Shown: piece after piece, positions 1 through 5,988 of the stretch
Numbering within the stretch: position 1 is the stretch's first letter
How the letters are laid out: the number at the start of each line of letters is the position of its first letter
Source of the DNA: a bacterium
GTDB taxonomy: Bacteria; JAHJDO01
Assembly (NCBI GenBank): GCA_030652805.1
Contig: JAUSPT010000057.1
Location: 1-6,135 of the forward strand
Length of the DNA stretch: 6,135 bases
Direction of reading: 5' to 3'
Program-made: the position numbers and the translations under genes
The notes under the pieces: generated by a model
Databases searched by the model: none
Told to the model about the DNA's origin: nothing
The model's input: only the letters and a program-made list of their open reading frames with translations

Positions 1-67
1 ATAAACACATATGATACGGCCTCAGTAAAATATATTGGTACGATTCTTTATGTGCTGAGGAATTATC

Positions 68-86
68 TGTTACAGTTCAGATGTAG
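68..86 (+). repeat. Left terminal inverted repeat of the IS66-family element
   Basis: TGTTACAGTTCAGATGTAG is the exact reverse complement of 1805-1823. Similarity stops abruptly on both sides, so the repeat is 19 bp. It is the expected binding and cleavage site for the transposase. Confidence 0.93.
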
Positions 87-155
87 TCAATCGATAGCAA
101 GTAATATTTGTACTATAAAACTCAGCTTATACGTACCATAAAATAGTTCGTCTAA

Positions 156-176
156 ATGTGAAAATGCATGTGAAAA
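156..176 (+). repeat. Short tandem direct repeat in the IS66 left subterminal region
   Basis: ATGTGAAAA occurs at 156-164 and again at 168-176, a 12-bp period, about 70 bp inside the left inverted repeat. Subterminal repeats can be accessory transposase-binding sites, but the sequence is A-rich and only two copies exist, so this may be chance. Confidence 0.3.
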
Positions 177-223
177 ATAAATAAAAATTCAGGCTGAAAT
201 CCGCTAATATCAAGGGTTATAGC

Positions 224-252
224 TTGTTTTTATTTGGGATTTATGATAGAAT
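224..252 (+). promoter_or_regulatory. Likely promoter of the IS66 transposase gene
   Basis: TTGTTT (224-229) and TAGAAT (247-252) are separated by 17 bp. The -10 matches the sigma-70/sigma-A consensus at 5 of 6 positions and the -35 at 3 of 6. Transcription would start near 259, about 30 bases before the ATG. It lies inside the element, so the gene would be self-sufficient for transcription. Confidence 0.55.
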
Positions 253-271
253 AGATATATTAAAAGCGAAT

Positions 272-292
272 ATGAAAATGGTGTTTTCATGA
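272..292 (+). other. Possible six-codon leader ORF overlapping the transposase start
   Basis: ATG at 272 opens a frame reading MKMVFS and ends with TGA at 290-292, so its stop overlaps the transposase ATG as ATGA. The transposase has only a weak Shine-Dalgarno (GGTG at 280-283), so ribosomes ending the mini-ORF could re-initiate on it. The frame stays open upstream to about 185, but there is no good ribosome binding site for the mini-ORF itself. This is a suggestion, not a supported gene. Confidence 0.25.
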
Positions 293-1764
293 GTTCTAAT
301 TATCAAAAACAGTATCAAAAAGAATATGATGATTTACTTTTAGAGATAGAAGATCTGAAACGGTTGATGAAAAATCTTACCTCTACTATCAGCACCCTCA
401 ATGTCACTATTAATACTATGAATACCACTATCCAAAAAAAGGATGAAGAAATCAAAAAACTTATCCTTGAAAATGAAAGGTTAAAGAATAATAATAACAA
501 AGACAGTTCTAATTCCGGAAAGCCATCCAGCAAAGATGGTTTCAAGAAGACTATCTATAACTCCAGAGAAAAAACCGAGAGGAAACAAGGGGGACAGTAC
601 GGTCACAAAGGTAGTACTACTGATGTTTCAAAGATCAAACATATGATAGATTCAGGAGTTGTTAAACACTCTGTTATTCATGTAAACAAAACTAATGAAA
701 ATCAGAACAAACCATACATTACCAGGTATGTTCAGGATATTGAAATCACTTCGGTTATTAAGGAATACAGGTATTATCCAGATAGTTCAGGAAAATATGA
801 TGTTCCAAAAGAACAAAACAACGTGGTAACATACGGCAATGAACTAAAAGCTATTGCTATGCTTTTGGTTCATAAAGTTCCGGCTTCAATGGATCAGAGT
901 GTAGATTTTTTGAAAGCTATTACAAAAGATTGCTTTGATCTTACAAAAGCCTCATTAGTAAATTGGAGCAATTCTTTATCTGATCTACTGGATCCTTTTA
1001 CAGGAGAAATCCTGCAAAGTCTATATAATGCCAGTTATGTTCATACTGATGAATCCCCTATCAATATTAATGGCAGGAATCATCAATTGCATAATTACAG
1101 TAATGATAAATACACGCTTCAATATATGCATCAGAACAAGACTAAAGATGCTATGATAGAGCTTGGATTTTTACCTGATTATATCGGAACCTTGATACAT
1201 GATCATAATAAAATACAATATAACTTTGGAACAAACCATGCAGAATGCAATGTGCATGCCTTAAGGTACTTAAAAGGTGTGACGGACTTTACAAAACACA
1301 TATGGGCTGAAGACATGGCAAAACATTTGAAAGAAATATTGCATCAAAAGAATTTATTAAAAGCAGAAGGGATCGATTGTTTTGATGTAAATTCATTAGC
1401 CATGTATGTTAAAAGCTATGATCAAATACTTAAACAGGCAAGTATACAATACCAATCTGATTATGCTGCCAATGCTTACAAAGATGAAGAACGAAGGTTA
1501 ATAACAAGATTGGCAGAATACAAGGATAATCATTTGTTATTCATGTATGATTTTAAAATTCCTTTTTCCAACAATAGAGCTGAAGCAGATATCAGGCCTG
1601 GAAAACGAAAGCAAAACATAGGAATTTTTCGCAGCGAGGATGGAGCAAAATATTATCTGAAAATCAGAAGTTTCATTTCTACATTTCTAAAAAACAACAG
1701 AAATGTTTTTCAAGGGATCAAGGATGCATTTGACGATAAAGCCATAACTTTAAAATCAGTCTAA
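289..1764 (+). CDS. tnpC: IS66-family DDE transposase (TnpC type), full length
   Basis: This 491-residue protein is the transposase that would cut and join the ends of the surrounding element. Residues about 11-68 form a leucine/isoleucine-rich coiled coil, as in the IS66 N-terminal leucine-zipper region. Next come the SSNSGKPSSKDG linker (73-84) and RKQGGQYGHKG (98-108), counterparts of the family's SSKPPSSD and GGQPGH motifs. The catalytic triad is probably D254 (HTDES), D305 (IHDH) and E432 (NNRAEADIRP), with the family's C-x2-H at C320/H323 after the second Asp. The zinc-finger-like stretch before the catalytic core (about 105-180) has no cysteine, whereas many IS66 proteins carry CxxC there. 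Length is normal and no frameshift or internal stop is visible, so it looks intact. The ATG at 289 is the first in frame; its ribosome site is weak (GGTG, 280-283). Confidence 0.93.
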   Translation: MSSNYQKQYQKEYDDLLLEIEDLKRLMKNLTSTISTLNVTINTMNTTIQKKDEEIKKLILENERLKNNNNKDSSNSGKPSSKDGFKKTIYNSREKTERKQGGQYGHKGSTTDVSKIKHMIDSGVVKHSVIHVNKTNENQNKPYITRYVQDIEITSVIKEYRYYPDSSGKYDVPKEQNNVVTYGNELKAIAMLLVHKVPASMDQSVDFLKAITKDCFDLTKASLVNWSNSLSDLLDPFTGEILQSLYNASYVHTDESPININGRNHQLHNYSNDKYTLQYMHQNKTKDAMIELGFLPDYIGTLIHDHNKIQYNFGTNHAECNVHALRYLKGVTDFTKHIWAEDMAKHLKEILHQKNLLKAEGIDCFDVNSLAMYVKSYDQILKQASIQYQSDYAANAYKDEERRLITRLAEYKDNHLLFMYDFKIPFSNNRAEADIRPGKRKQNIGIFRSEDGAKYYLKIRSFISTFLKNNRNVFQGIKDAFDDKAITLKSV

Positions 1765-1772
1765 TTCTAAAA

Positions 1773-1799
1773 ATGCACTTAATTTAGCATGCCTTTTTT
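1773..1799 (+). terminator. Weak intrinsic terminator-like hairpin after the IS66 transposase
   Basis: ATGC at 1773-1776 can pair with GCAT at 1787-1790 across a 10-base loop, followed by GCC and six T (1794-1799). The stem is only 4 bp. The location, nine bases past the stop and just inside the right inverted repeat, fits a terminator, but the fold is weak. Confidence 0.3.
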
Positions 1800-1804
1800 A
1801 AATG

Positions 1805-1823
1805 CTACATCTGAACTGTAACA
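1805..1823 (+). repeat. Right terminal inverted repeat of the IS66-family element
   Basis: CTACATCTGAACTGTAACA is the exact reverse complement of the left repeat at 68-86. It begins 40 bases after the transposase stop codon. Confidence 0.93.
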
Positions 1824-1879
1824 ATGTCAACATAAATTTGCAGCATAGTAATTGAATAAAGATTGCAAGTTAAACTGAC
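1824..1879. other. Spacer between the IS66 and IS30 elements, no gene seen
   Basis: These 56 AT-rich bases separate two insertion-sequence ends. I see no ORF, promoter or repeat in them. They may be a remnant of the original host target, or part of an older element. Confidence 0.6.
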
Positions 1880-1911
1880 GTGTAAAAATTTAGTAATAAT
1901 GTATAATGCTA
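1880..1911 (+). repeat. Left end of the IS30-family element (two inverted blocks)
   Basis: The outer block GTGTAAAAATT (1880-1890) and the inner block AATGTATAATGCTA (1898-1911) are repeated inverted at the right end. The inner block contains TATAAT (1902-1907) pointing into the element, but no good -35 sits at normal spacing, because 9 bp present at the right end are missing here. Confidence 0.75.
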
Positions 1912-1931
1912 ATTTTGTGGCTGATTTTCCT

Positions 1932-2083
1932 GGATGTCAAGGGCGAGCTTGGCTCGTTTATCAAGGCGCAGCCGATGACCCTTTACATCCATAACGCATA
2001 AATCCTGTTGTTTGCGGGTATATGCACGTGCATATGCCCGCCTGCCTTCCGGCGAGGACAGGGTTCGGGACAGAGTCCTGAGG
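1932..2083. ncRNA. Candidate GC-rich structured RNA inside the IS30 element
   Basis: This stretch is much richer in G and C than its surroundings (33 of 59 bases in 1932-1990) and folds almost completely. Stem 1 pairs 1932-1943 with 1979-1990 (11 of 12 pairs). It encloses hairpin CGAGC-TTG-GCTCG (1944-1956) and small hairpin GGC-GCA-GCC (1965-1973), making a three-way junction. Stem 2 pairs CCTGT (2004-2008) with ACAGG (2058-2062) around a 28-nt near-palindrome (2014-2041) and a hairpin with a TTCC loop (about 2042-2057). A third hairpin pairs 2065-2071 with 2075-2081. No credible ORF was found. On the - strand it would form the 3' part of the transposase transcript; on the + strand it could start from the left-end TATAAT. 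I cannot match it to a named RNA family, and the strand is undecided. Confidence 0.5.
2014..2041. repeat. 28-bp near-perfect palindrome
   Basis: Two 14-base arms centred between 2027 and 2028 pair at 13 positions. The sixth pair (T2019 with G2036) is a wobble in RNA. The core is TGCACGTGCA and the outer arms are GCGGG and CCCGC. It could be the tallest hairpin of the candidate RNA or a DNA binding site for a dimeric protein. Confidence 0.8.
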
Positions 2084-2098
2084 TTTTGACTTTCTTTT

Positions 2099-3166
2099 CT
2101 AAGAAGCTAATAGCAGCATTTCGTTTGCTGTCTTATACCCAAATATTCTTCTTGGATAATTATTTATCCATTCTTCTATAAATTTGATCCGTTTCTTGCT
2201 GATTGACCCTATATCGACACCTTTTGGGATAAAACGCCTGATCAACTTATTCGTGTTCTCATTTGTCCCCCTTTCCCATGAACTATATGGATGAGCATAG
2301 TATATTTTAAACCTTTTCTCTATAGTGTTCTTTACTGACGATTCCATCCCTTTGTAGTTTAAAAACTCACAGCCATTATCTACGGTTACTGTTTTGAAAA
2401 TACTTTTGAATCTTTTTCCGTATTTAAGCTCCAGGTCATTAAGAGCTGCAACAACTGATTCCTGTGTCTTCGAAGGCATCTTAACGATTATCTCTGTTCT
2501 GCACTTTCTTTCACTTAATACCAGTAATGCAGCACCGCTGTCTTTTTTCTTGGTACTCCCTACGACGCAATCCATCTCCCAATGCCCATATACTTCCCTG
2601 TCTTCTATATCCGCCGGTCTCTCTTCTATGCTTGTTCCCTTAAGATTTTTATGCGCAATTGTCACTTTCTTGTAATCCCTTTTTTTGCCTTCCCTTTTAA
2701 CAGGAAGATCATCATTCGTAAGATTCAAGAAAACATCTCCTCTGTCGATGTAGTTATACAATGTTTTTGTGCAAATGGATGTCACAAATGGCGAATTTGC
2801 TGTTCCAAGTCTTCCGATCACAGCATCCGGAGAGAATTTTTCATTTATTATTTTGTTTTCAATGTACTTGACCAGTTTATGATCTTTGCCTATCTTTAAT
2901 CCCGGACCTTTGTTTTTTGAATTTTCTTCATATATTCTTTGTCCTGCATCTGCACAGTATTCGGTCCTATAAGTCAGATCGGAGTTTAACAGCATTATTT
3001 TGCCTTTAATTATCTCTCTTTCAATTGTCCGTGTTGATTTCCCGATTCGTTGACCTATTTCGTGGGCTTTAAGCTTTTCCTTCAACAAAATCTCGATTTT
3101 ATACCTTTCTCTGGCAGTAAAGTGTTTATTCTTTGTTGAATTTGCGATATTATTGTCTTGGCTCAT
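2099..3166 (-). CDS. IS30-family DDE transposase, full length
   Basis: This 355-residue transposase would mobilise the surrounding IS30 element. Residues about 14-55 form the N-terminal helix-turn-helix typical of IS30 (TARERYKIEILLKE, then the recognition segment around GKSTRTIEREI), which binds the terminal repeats. The catalytic core has D199 in HWEMDCVVG, D263 in TVDNGCEF and, most likely, E298 in the hallmark SSWERGTNEN motif, with NKLIRRFIPKG following. Length is typical and the frame is uninterrupted. I chose the ATG at 3166 because a strong AAAGGAG lies six bases before it. The longer frame starting at 3205 would put its ATG inside the promoter -10 box, so it could not be translated from that promoter. 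The 3' side leads into the GC-rich structured segment. Confidence 0.94.
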   Translation of the reverse strand: MSQDNNIANSTKNKHFTARERYKIEILLKEKLKAHEIGQRIGKSTRTIEREIIKGKIMLLNSDLTYRTEYCADAGQRIYEENSKNKGPGLKIGKDHKLVKYIENKIINEKFSPDAVIGRLGTANSPFVTSICTKTLYNYIDRGDVFLNLTNDDLPVKREGKKRDYKKVTIAHKNLKGTSIEERPADIEDREVYGHWEMDCVVGSTKKKDSGAALLVLSERKCRTEIIVKMPSKTQESVVAALNDLELKYGKRFKSIFKTVTVDNGCEFLNYKGMESSVKNTIEKRFKIYYAHPYSSWERGTNENTNKLIRRFIPKGVDIGSISKKRIKFIEEWINNYPRRIFGYKTANEMLLLAS

Positions 3167-3171
3167 GGTAT

Positions 3172-3179
3172 TCTCCTTT
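3172..3179 (-). promoter_or_regulatory. Ribosome binding site fixing the IS30 transposase start
   Basis: On the - strand this reads AAAGGAGA, six bases before the ATG at 3166. It decides for the 355-aa form over the 368-aa upstream extension. Confidence 0.85.
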
Positions 3180-3199
3180 GCAATGTTTTGTTTGACAAC

Positions 3200-3240
3200 T
3201 AACATTATACATTGGATTTACCGTGAGTCAATTTTTACAC
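3200..3240 (-). repeat. Right end of the IS30-family element (two inverted blocks)
   Basis: The outer block 3230-3240 (AATTTTTACAC) and the inner block 3200-3213 are inverted copies of the left-end blocks. The spacing between the blocks is 16 bp here against 7 bp at the left. The transposase promoter is embedded in this end. Confidence 0.75.
3204..3231 (-). promoter_or_regulatory. Promoter of the IS30 transposase, built into the right end
   Basis: On the - strand TTGACT (3231-3226) and TATAAT (3209-3204) are separated by 16 bp, with 5/6 and 6/6 matches to consensus. The -35 overlaps the outer inverted block by two bases and the -10 lies in the inner block, so transposase bound to the end could repress its own promoter. 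Transcription would start near 3197, about 30 bases before the ATG. Confidence 0.8.
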
Positions 3241-3273
3241 TTACGTCACTTCATTTTACAACTTACCGACTTA

Positions 3274-3284
3274 CACTGCTGAAG
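3274..3284 (+). repeat. Possible left inverted repeat of the DruA-transposase element
   Basis: CACTGCTGAAG matches the complement of 5992-6002 at 10 of 11 positions, with eight perfect inner bases (TGCTGAAG). Beyond it, only scattered matches remain. An 8-bp perfect match between two AT-rich regions could arise by chance. Confidence 0.4.
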
Positions 3285-3478
3285 AATAAACTTTTTTTTC
3301 ATAGTCTGCTGTAATATTTTGCTCTCAAAAAACAACATTACAGAGAAACAATGGTTTTATCTTGAAACCATAACGCATCTTGGCAAAACCTTTTTAGCTA
3401 TACTTTTCGTATAACACTTTTCTTGAAATTTGATATTCTGTATTATTTTTTTCTATCACCCTCTTTCTCCATTGATTT
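3285..3478. other. Non-coding 3' region after the DDE transposase, with three hairpins
   Basis: No gene is visible in these 194 AT-rich bases. Three inverted repeats stand out: CTGTAAT (3309-3315) with ATTACAG (3337-3343), ATGGTTT (3351-3357) with AAACCAT (3365-3371), and TATAC (3399-3403) with GTATA (3409-3413). None is followed by a T tract in the direction of transcription (- strand), so none is a textbook terminator. They may be transposase-binding sites in the element's subterminal region or RNA structure in the 3' leader-less tail. Confidence 0.5.
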
Positions 3479-4921
3479 TCATATTTCGAATCTGTACTGA
3501 TACCTTACGTCAACTTTTTCTTTTATTCGTTCAAAGTCCAGTAGGCATCCGCTGAATATGAGAAATATGAATTCTACGGTTCCCCTGACACCTTTTTTTT
3601 CAACAAGCTGCCTCAACTCTTTAAAATGCATTGTAAGTATATTTATTATATGTCCGACGTGCATAAGATAATGAAAACATTTCATTGCATTCCAATCATA
3701 CGAAAAGCAATGTTCATATGCATATCCATGATGTTTTTCAATAAGATTCTGTGTCTCAATATTCCATCTGGATCGACCTATTGTGTTACATCGTCTGGAG
3801 ACGTTTCTTTCTGTCAGTATTTTGGATGAAAGCCAAGCATATTGTTTCTGTTCATGGATCTCAAGCTTTCCGGTATCCTTGTTCTTTACATATATTGTTT
3901 CTTCGCATATCACCAGGTTCACAAAGATTTGCTTGCGCCTATTGTTTTCGTATCTGTATTCAATATCATTTGCCCAGAAGAAAACCTGTTTTACATTATT
4001 TATCATCTTTCCTTCATTTTTTTCTATACCACTGATTTTCTTTAATCCCTCATAGTCCTCCCATATCGATTTGAGAGAATCACTCTTTAAAGTTATCATA
4101 AAATCCCAGTTGTGCTTTACCAAAATTTCCATAACAGGCCCGTTCGCATAAAGACCGTCAAGCGTGACCGCTATCCCGAGTTTGGGAAAAACACTTTTTA
4201 CCCTTCCGGCAAGCCTTTTAAATGCTTTCAACTCACAATCCTGTTTGAGTTTATCCGAATCATCACACTCAATACTGAATTCGTCCCTATCAAGAAATTC
4301 GCTCATGAACGGTATCGTGACTCCATTTGGGAGAACAATGGATGCCTCGAGTACATATGTGTAGTATTTATATGCATCTTCAGGCATCCCGTGTACATGT
4401 CTCTTAAGGCAGCTATCGCTCCATTCCCATTCTCTTGTGAATTTTCCTGTCCCGTCAAAAGCTATTATATATTTGCCGTTATCTTTGTATCGATCCAGCT
4501 TTTTGCTTGCTATCAGTCTTTTTAAAAGCTCTATTATTGCATCTTCGATTTTATCAGGATCTATTCTTCCAAGCAAACGGGAAAGGGTGTCAGCATGAGG
4601 AAGAGTATCGAGTTCAGGAAAAAACACTTTCATGTTTTCCATCAGTATCCTGCTCATCTTTCTGTTGGCCTGTCTTTTTGATCCCATATGAAACACGAAC
4701 ATCAGTATCCCATAAAGCATGAGCATCGTAAAAGAATGATCTGTTTTTTGTGTATTTCGGGGATCTTCGATCTTCGATAGATCTTTTAGAAGATCCGGAA
4801 GTATTTTCTTGTATACTTTTAATACTTCTGCTCCTGTCTGATGCCTTGCCTCCATCTCCTGTCCTGGATCTTCATAACTACATTTACAGTTCCGGATAAT
4901 TCTTCTGTGCTCTCTGTTCAT
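3479..4921 (-). CDS. IS4-superfamily-like DDE transposase, second gene of the DruA-like operon
   Basis: This 480-residue protein (from the ATG at 4921) has the marks of an RNase H-fold DDE transposase related to IS4/ISAs1. Residues about 41-87 carry an N-terminal EDPRN...GSKRQANR region like the one in these families. Next come D156 (IIAFDGTGKF), D255 (VTLDGLYANG) and E389 in SRWNIETQNLIEKHHG. The last motif fits the IS4 signature R-x3-E-x6-K as R385, E389 and K396, with glycine in place of the usual tyrosine. I cannot name the exact IS family. Its ATG overlaps the TGA of the preceding gene as ATGA, so the two are translationally coupled; a GTG at 4927 is an alternative start two codons earlier. 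A GGTGAG stretch five bases before the ATG can serve as ribosome site. The frame is intact, ending in TGA at 3479. Confidence 0.88.
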   Translation of the reverse strand: MNREHRRIIRNCKCSYEDPGQEMEARHQTGAEVLKVYKKILPDLLKDLSKIEDPRNTQKTDHSFTMLMLYGILMFVFHMGSKRQANRKMSRILMENMKVFFPELDTLPHADTLSRLLGRIDPDKIEDAIIELLKRLIASKKLDRYKDNGKYIIAFDGTGKFTREWEWSDSCLKRHVHGMPEDAYKYYTYVLEASIVLPNGVTIPFMSEFLDRDEFSIECDDSDKLKQDCELKAFKRLAGRVKSVFPKLGIAVTLDGLYANGPVMEILVKHNWDFMITLKSDSLKSIWEDYEGLKKISGIEKNEGKMINNVKQVFFWANDIEYRYENNRRKQIFVNLVICEETIYVKNKDTGKLEIHEQKQYAWLSSKILTERNVSRRCNTIGRSRWNIETQNLIEKHHGYAYEHCFSYDWNAMKCFHYLMHVGHIINILTMHFKELRQLVEKKGVRGTVEFIFLIFSGCLLDFERIKEKVDVRYQYRFEI

Positions 4922-5862
4922 ATACACTCACCGTCCATTTCTTTTTCCCCGGTGAGATATTTTCTGAAATCCTTTTCCAACGGGTACATGTATATCTGCT
5001 TTTGAGACAAAACAGAAGTTGTTTTTGTGCTGTTCCTTCCTCGCCCTGTTGTATTCCCAAGATATGTCCAGTTGGCAGCACGATATGAAACACCCGAGTA
5101 TTTTTCTGAATCTACAAATGTTTCAAGCAACACAGGTGTATGACGGTGTTTTAGCCACCAGTCTTTTTGTATCTTCCTTGCTGCTTGCGAAAGTGAATAG
5201 CTTGCAAGATTTTTGATCTTTACCCAGGGGAATATCAAAAATCTTGTGTTATTGACAATAAGATAAAGTCTGGAAAAACGATCTTCTTTTGTCCATCCTA
5301 TCCACTTATCTCTTTTAGCAAGCGACCACGATGATGCTGAAAACATCATGCATCCTACATATTGAGGATGTTCTCCTCCTGTGGTTATTAAATATTTCAA
5401 CTGGTTTCCAAATGGACTGCCGTATTTGAGTTCGTGATATCGTTCAATATATTCATCCCACAAAACCTCTTTTTCTACTGTGTCTGCAATTTCTACCTTG
5501 ACAGGCATGAATTCGTTGATCACCCCATATATATCTTCTTTAAAATTTGTTTTATCTGTTATCGGGATCTTCTTTTTATGTGATCCGCGATATGTTGGAA
5601 ACGAATTGTTGTCCCATCCTGATGCCTTGTTCTTAGGCGGAAGTTTTATTTCGCCTGCTCTTTCAAGCATTTCTAACCCTTCTTCAATTTTCTTTTCCTT
5701 CTTGGTTAATACTGCGGATGCCCATCTCAAATTCTCACAGATAGTACGGATGAGTTCTTTCCTTGACAATCTTGGATACAGTTTTGATATTTCTTTGATG
5801 CTTGACAGGTCATTGGCTGTCAGGACACGACCATTCACTATATATTGCTCATTGTTATCCAT
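4918..5862 (-). CDS. DruA/DUF4338-family protein, first gene of the transposase operon
   Basis: This 314-residue protein shows the pattern I associate with DUF4338, the family containing DruA of the Druantia anti-phage system, whose biochemical role is unknown. Near the N-terminus, SRKELIRTICENLRW (33-47) is the family's SR-x2-L-x3-C-x4-W segment, followed by a helix ending LERAGEIKLPP (66-76). The core has YHELKYGSPFGNQLKYLI (142-159), RDKWIGW (184-190), NNTRFLIFPWVKIKNLAS (204-221), LLETFVD (245-251), YRAANW (260-265) and LGNTTGRGR (268-276), then YMYPL near the C-terminus. It is intact and has no signal peptide or membrane segment. No Druantia partner, in particular no large DruE helicase, is nearby, and the gene is coupled to a transposase, so a role in transposition is more likely than defence. 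That role is inference. The start is fixed by AAGGAG seven bases before the ATG. Confidence 0.88.
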   Translation of the reverse strand: MDNNEQYIVNGRVLTANDLSSIKEISKLYPRLSRKELIRTICENLRWASAVLTKKEKKIEEGLEMLERAGEIKLPPKNKASGWDNNSFPTYRGSHKKKIPITDKTNFKEDIYGVINEFMPVKVEIADTVEKEVLWDEYIERYHELKYGSPFGNQLKYLITTGGEHPQYVGCMMFSASSWSLAKRDKWIGWTKEDRFSRLYLIVNNTRFLIFPWVKIKNLASYSLSQAARKIQKDWWLKHRHTPVLLETFVDSEKYSGVSYRAANWTYLGNTTGRGRNSTKTTSVLSQKQIYMYPLEKDFRKYLTGEKEMDGECI

Positions 5863-5869
5863 GTATCTG

Positions 5870-5875
5870 CTCCTT
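5870..5875 (-). promoter_or_regulatory. Ribosome binding site of the DruA-like gene
   Basis: On the - strand this reads AAGGAG, seven bases before the ATG at 5862. It is a strong site and supports the chosen start. Confidence 0.85.
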
Positions 5876-5894
5876 GTATAGTTTTACAAATATC

Positions 5895-5923
5895 ATGATA
5901 ACATGGCTTTTTTTTAATGTCCA
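5895..5923 (-). promoter_or_regulatory. Proximal promoter of the DruA-transposase operon
   Basis: On the - strand TGGACA (5923-5918) and TATCAT (5900-5895) are 17 bp apart, each matching consensus at 5 of 6 positions. The spacer contains a run of eight A. Transcription would begin near 5888, giving a leader of about 26 bases with the ribosome site in it. Confidence 0.65.
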
Positions 5924-5988
5924 TAGGTTTGCGAAAAAATATTTTCAGTATACGCTTTAACCCTTTGTTTTTAAGCTATTTGAGAAAT

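Larger units (their letters stand above)
68..1823 (+). mobile_element. Complete IS66-family insertion sequence, single-gene (ISBst12-like) type
   Basis: Perfect 19-bp inverted repeats at 68-86 and 1805-1823 enclose one full-length IS66-type transposase gene, giving an element of 1756 bp. Classical IS66 elements carry tnpA, tnpB and tnpC. Here only the tnpC-type gene is present, and the 200 bp before it cannot hold the other two, which matches the single-ORF ISBst12 subgroup. IS66 elements normally make 8-bp target duplications. The flanking octamers here (GAATTATC left, ATGTCAAC right) do not match, so one flank may have been rearranged after insertion. Family assignment is firm; the subgroup is inferred from gene content. 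Confidence 0.9.
1880..3240 (-). mobile_element. IS30-family insertion sequence
   Basis: One IS30-type transposase gene on the - strand lies between ends sharing two inverted blocks: GTGTAAAAATT (1880-1890, complement 3230-3240) and a 14-bp block matching at 13 positions (1898-1911, complement 3200-3213). The blocks are 7 bp apart at the left end and 16 bp apart at the right. The element would be about 1361 bp, longer than most IS30 members because about 220 bp of non-coding, partly GC-rich DNA lies after the gene. IS30 target duplications are only 2-3 bp; the flanking triplets GAC and TTA do not match, so the exact tips could be off by a few bases. Confidence 0.75.

Noticed and set aside
20-60. 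CCTCAG (20-25) and CTGAGG (55-60) inverted repeat left of the IS66 element
   Set aside because: Six bases with a 29-base gap and no extension; likely chance, and not linked to any gene.
315-545. Open frame of 76 codons on the - strand within the IS66 transposase
   Set aside because: Low-complexity Leu/Ile/Ser/Phe protein that is the complement of the coiled-coil coding region; no ribosome site.
3167-3205. Longer IS30 transposase start adding 13 residues
   Set aside because: The upstream ATG lies inside the TATAAT of the promoter and has no ribosome site, whereas the ATG at 3166 has AAAGGAG at ideal spacing.
4112-4525. Open frame of 137 codons on the + strand opposite the DDE transposase
   Set aside because: It lies wholly antisense to a gene with clear family motifs, and has no recognisable domain or ribosome site.
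4884-5093. Open frame of 69 codons on the - strand across the DruA-transposase junction
   Set aside because: It is a different frame over two intact genes; both genes read through without a frameshift, so it is a shadow.
3479-5862. A Druantia anti-phage defence system
   Set aside because: Only a DruA-family protein is present; there is no DruE helicase or other Druantia partner, and the second gene is a transposase.
5480-5881. Open frame of 133 codons on the + strand opposite the DruA-like gene
   Set aside because: It is antisense to a well-supported gene and its hydrophobic composition is what reverse reading of Lys/Glu-rich codons gives.
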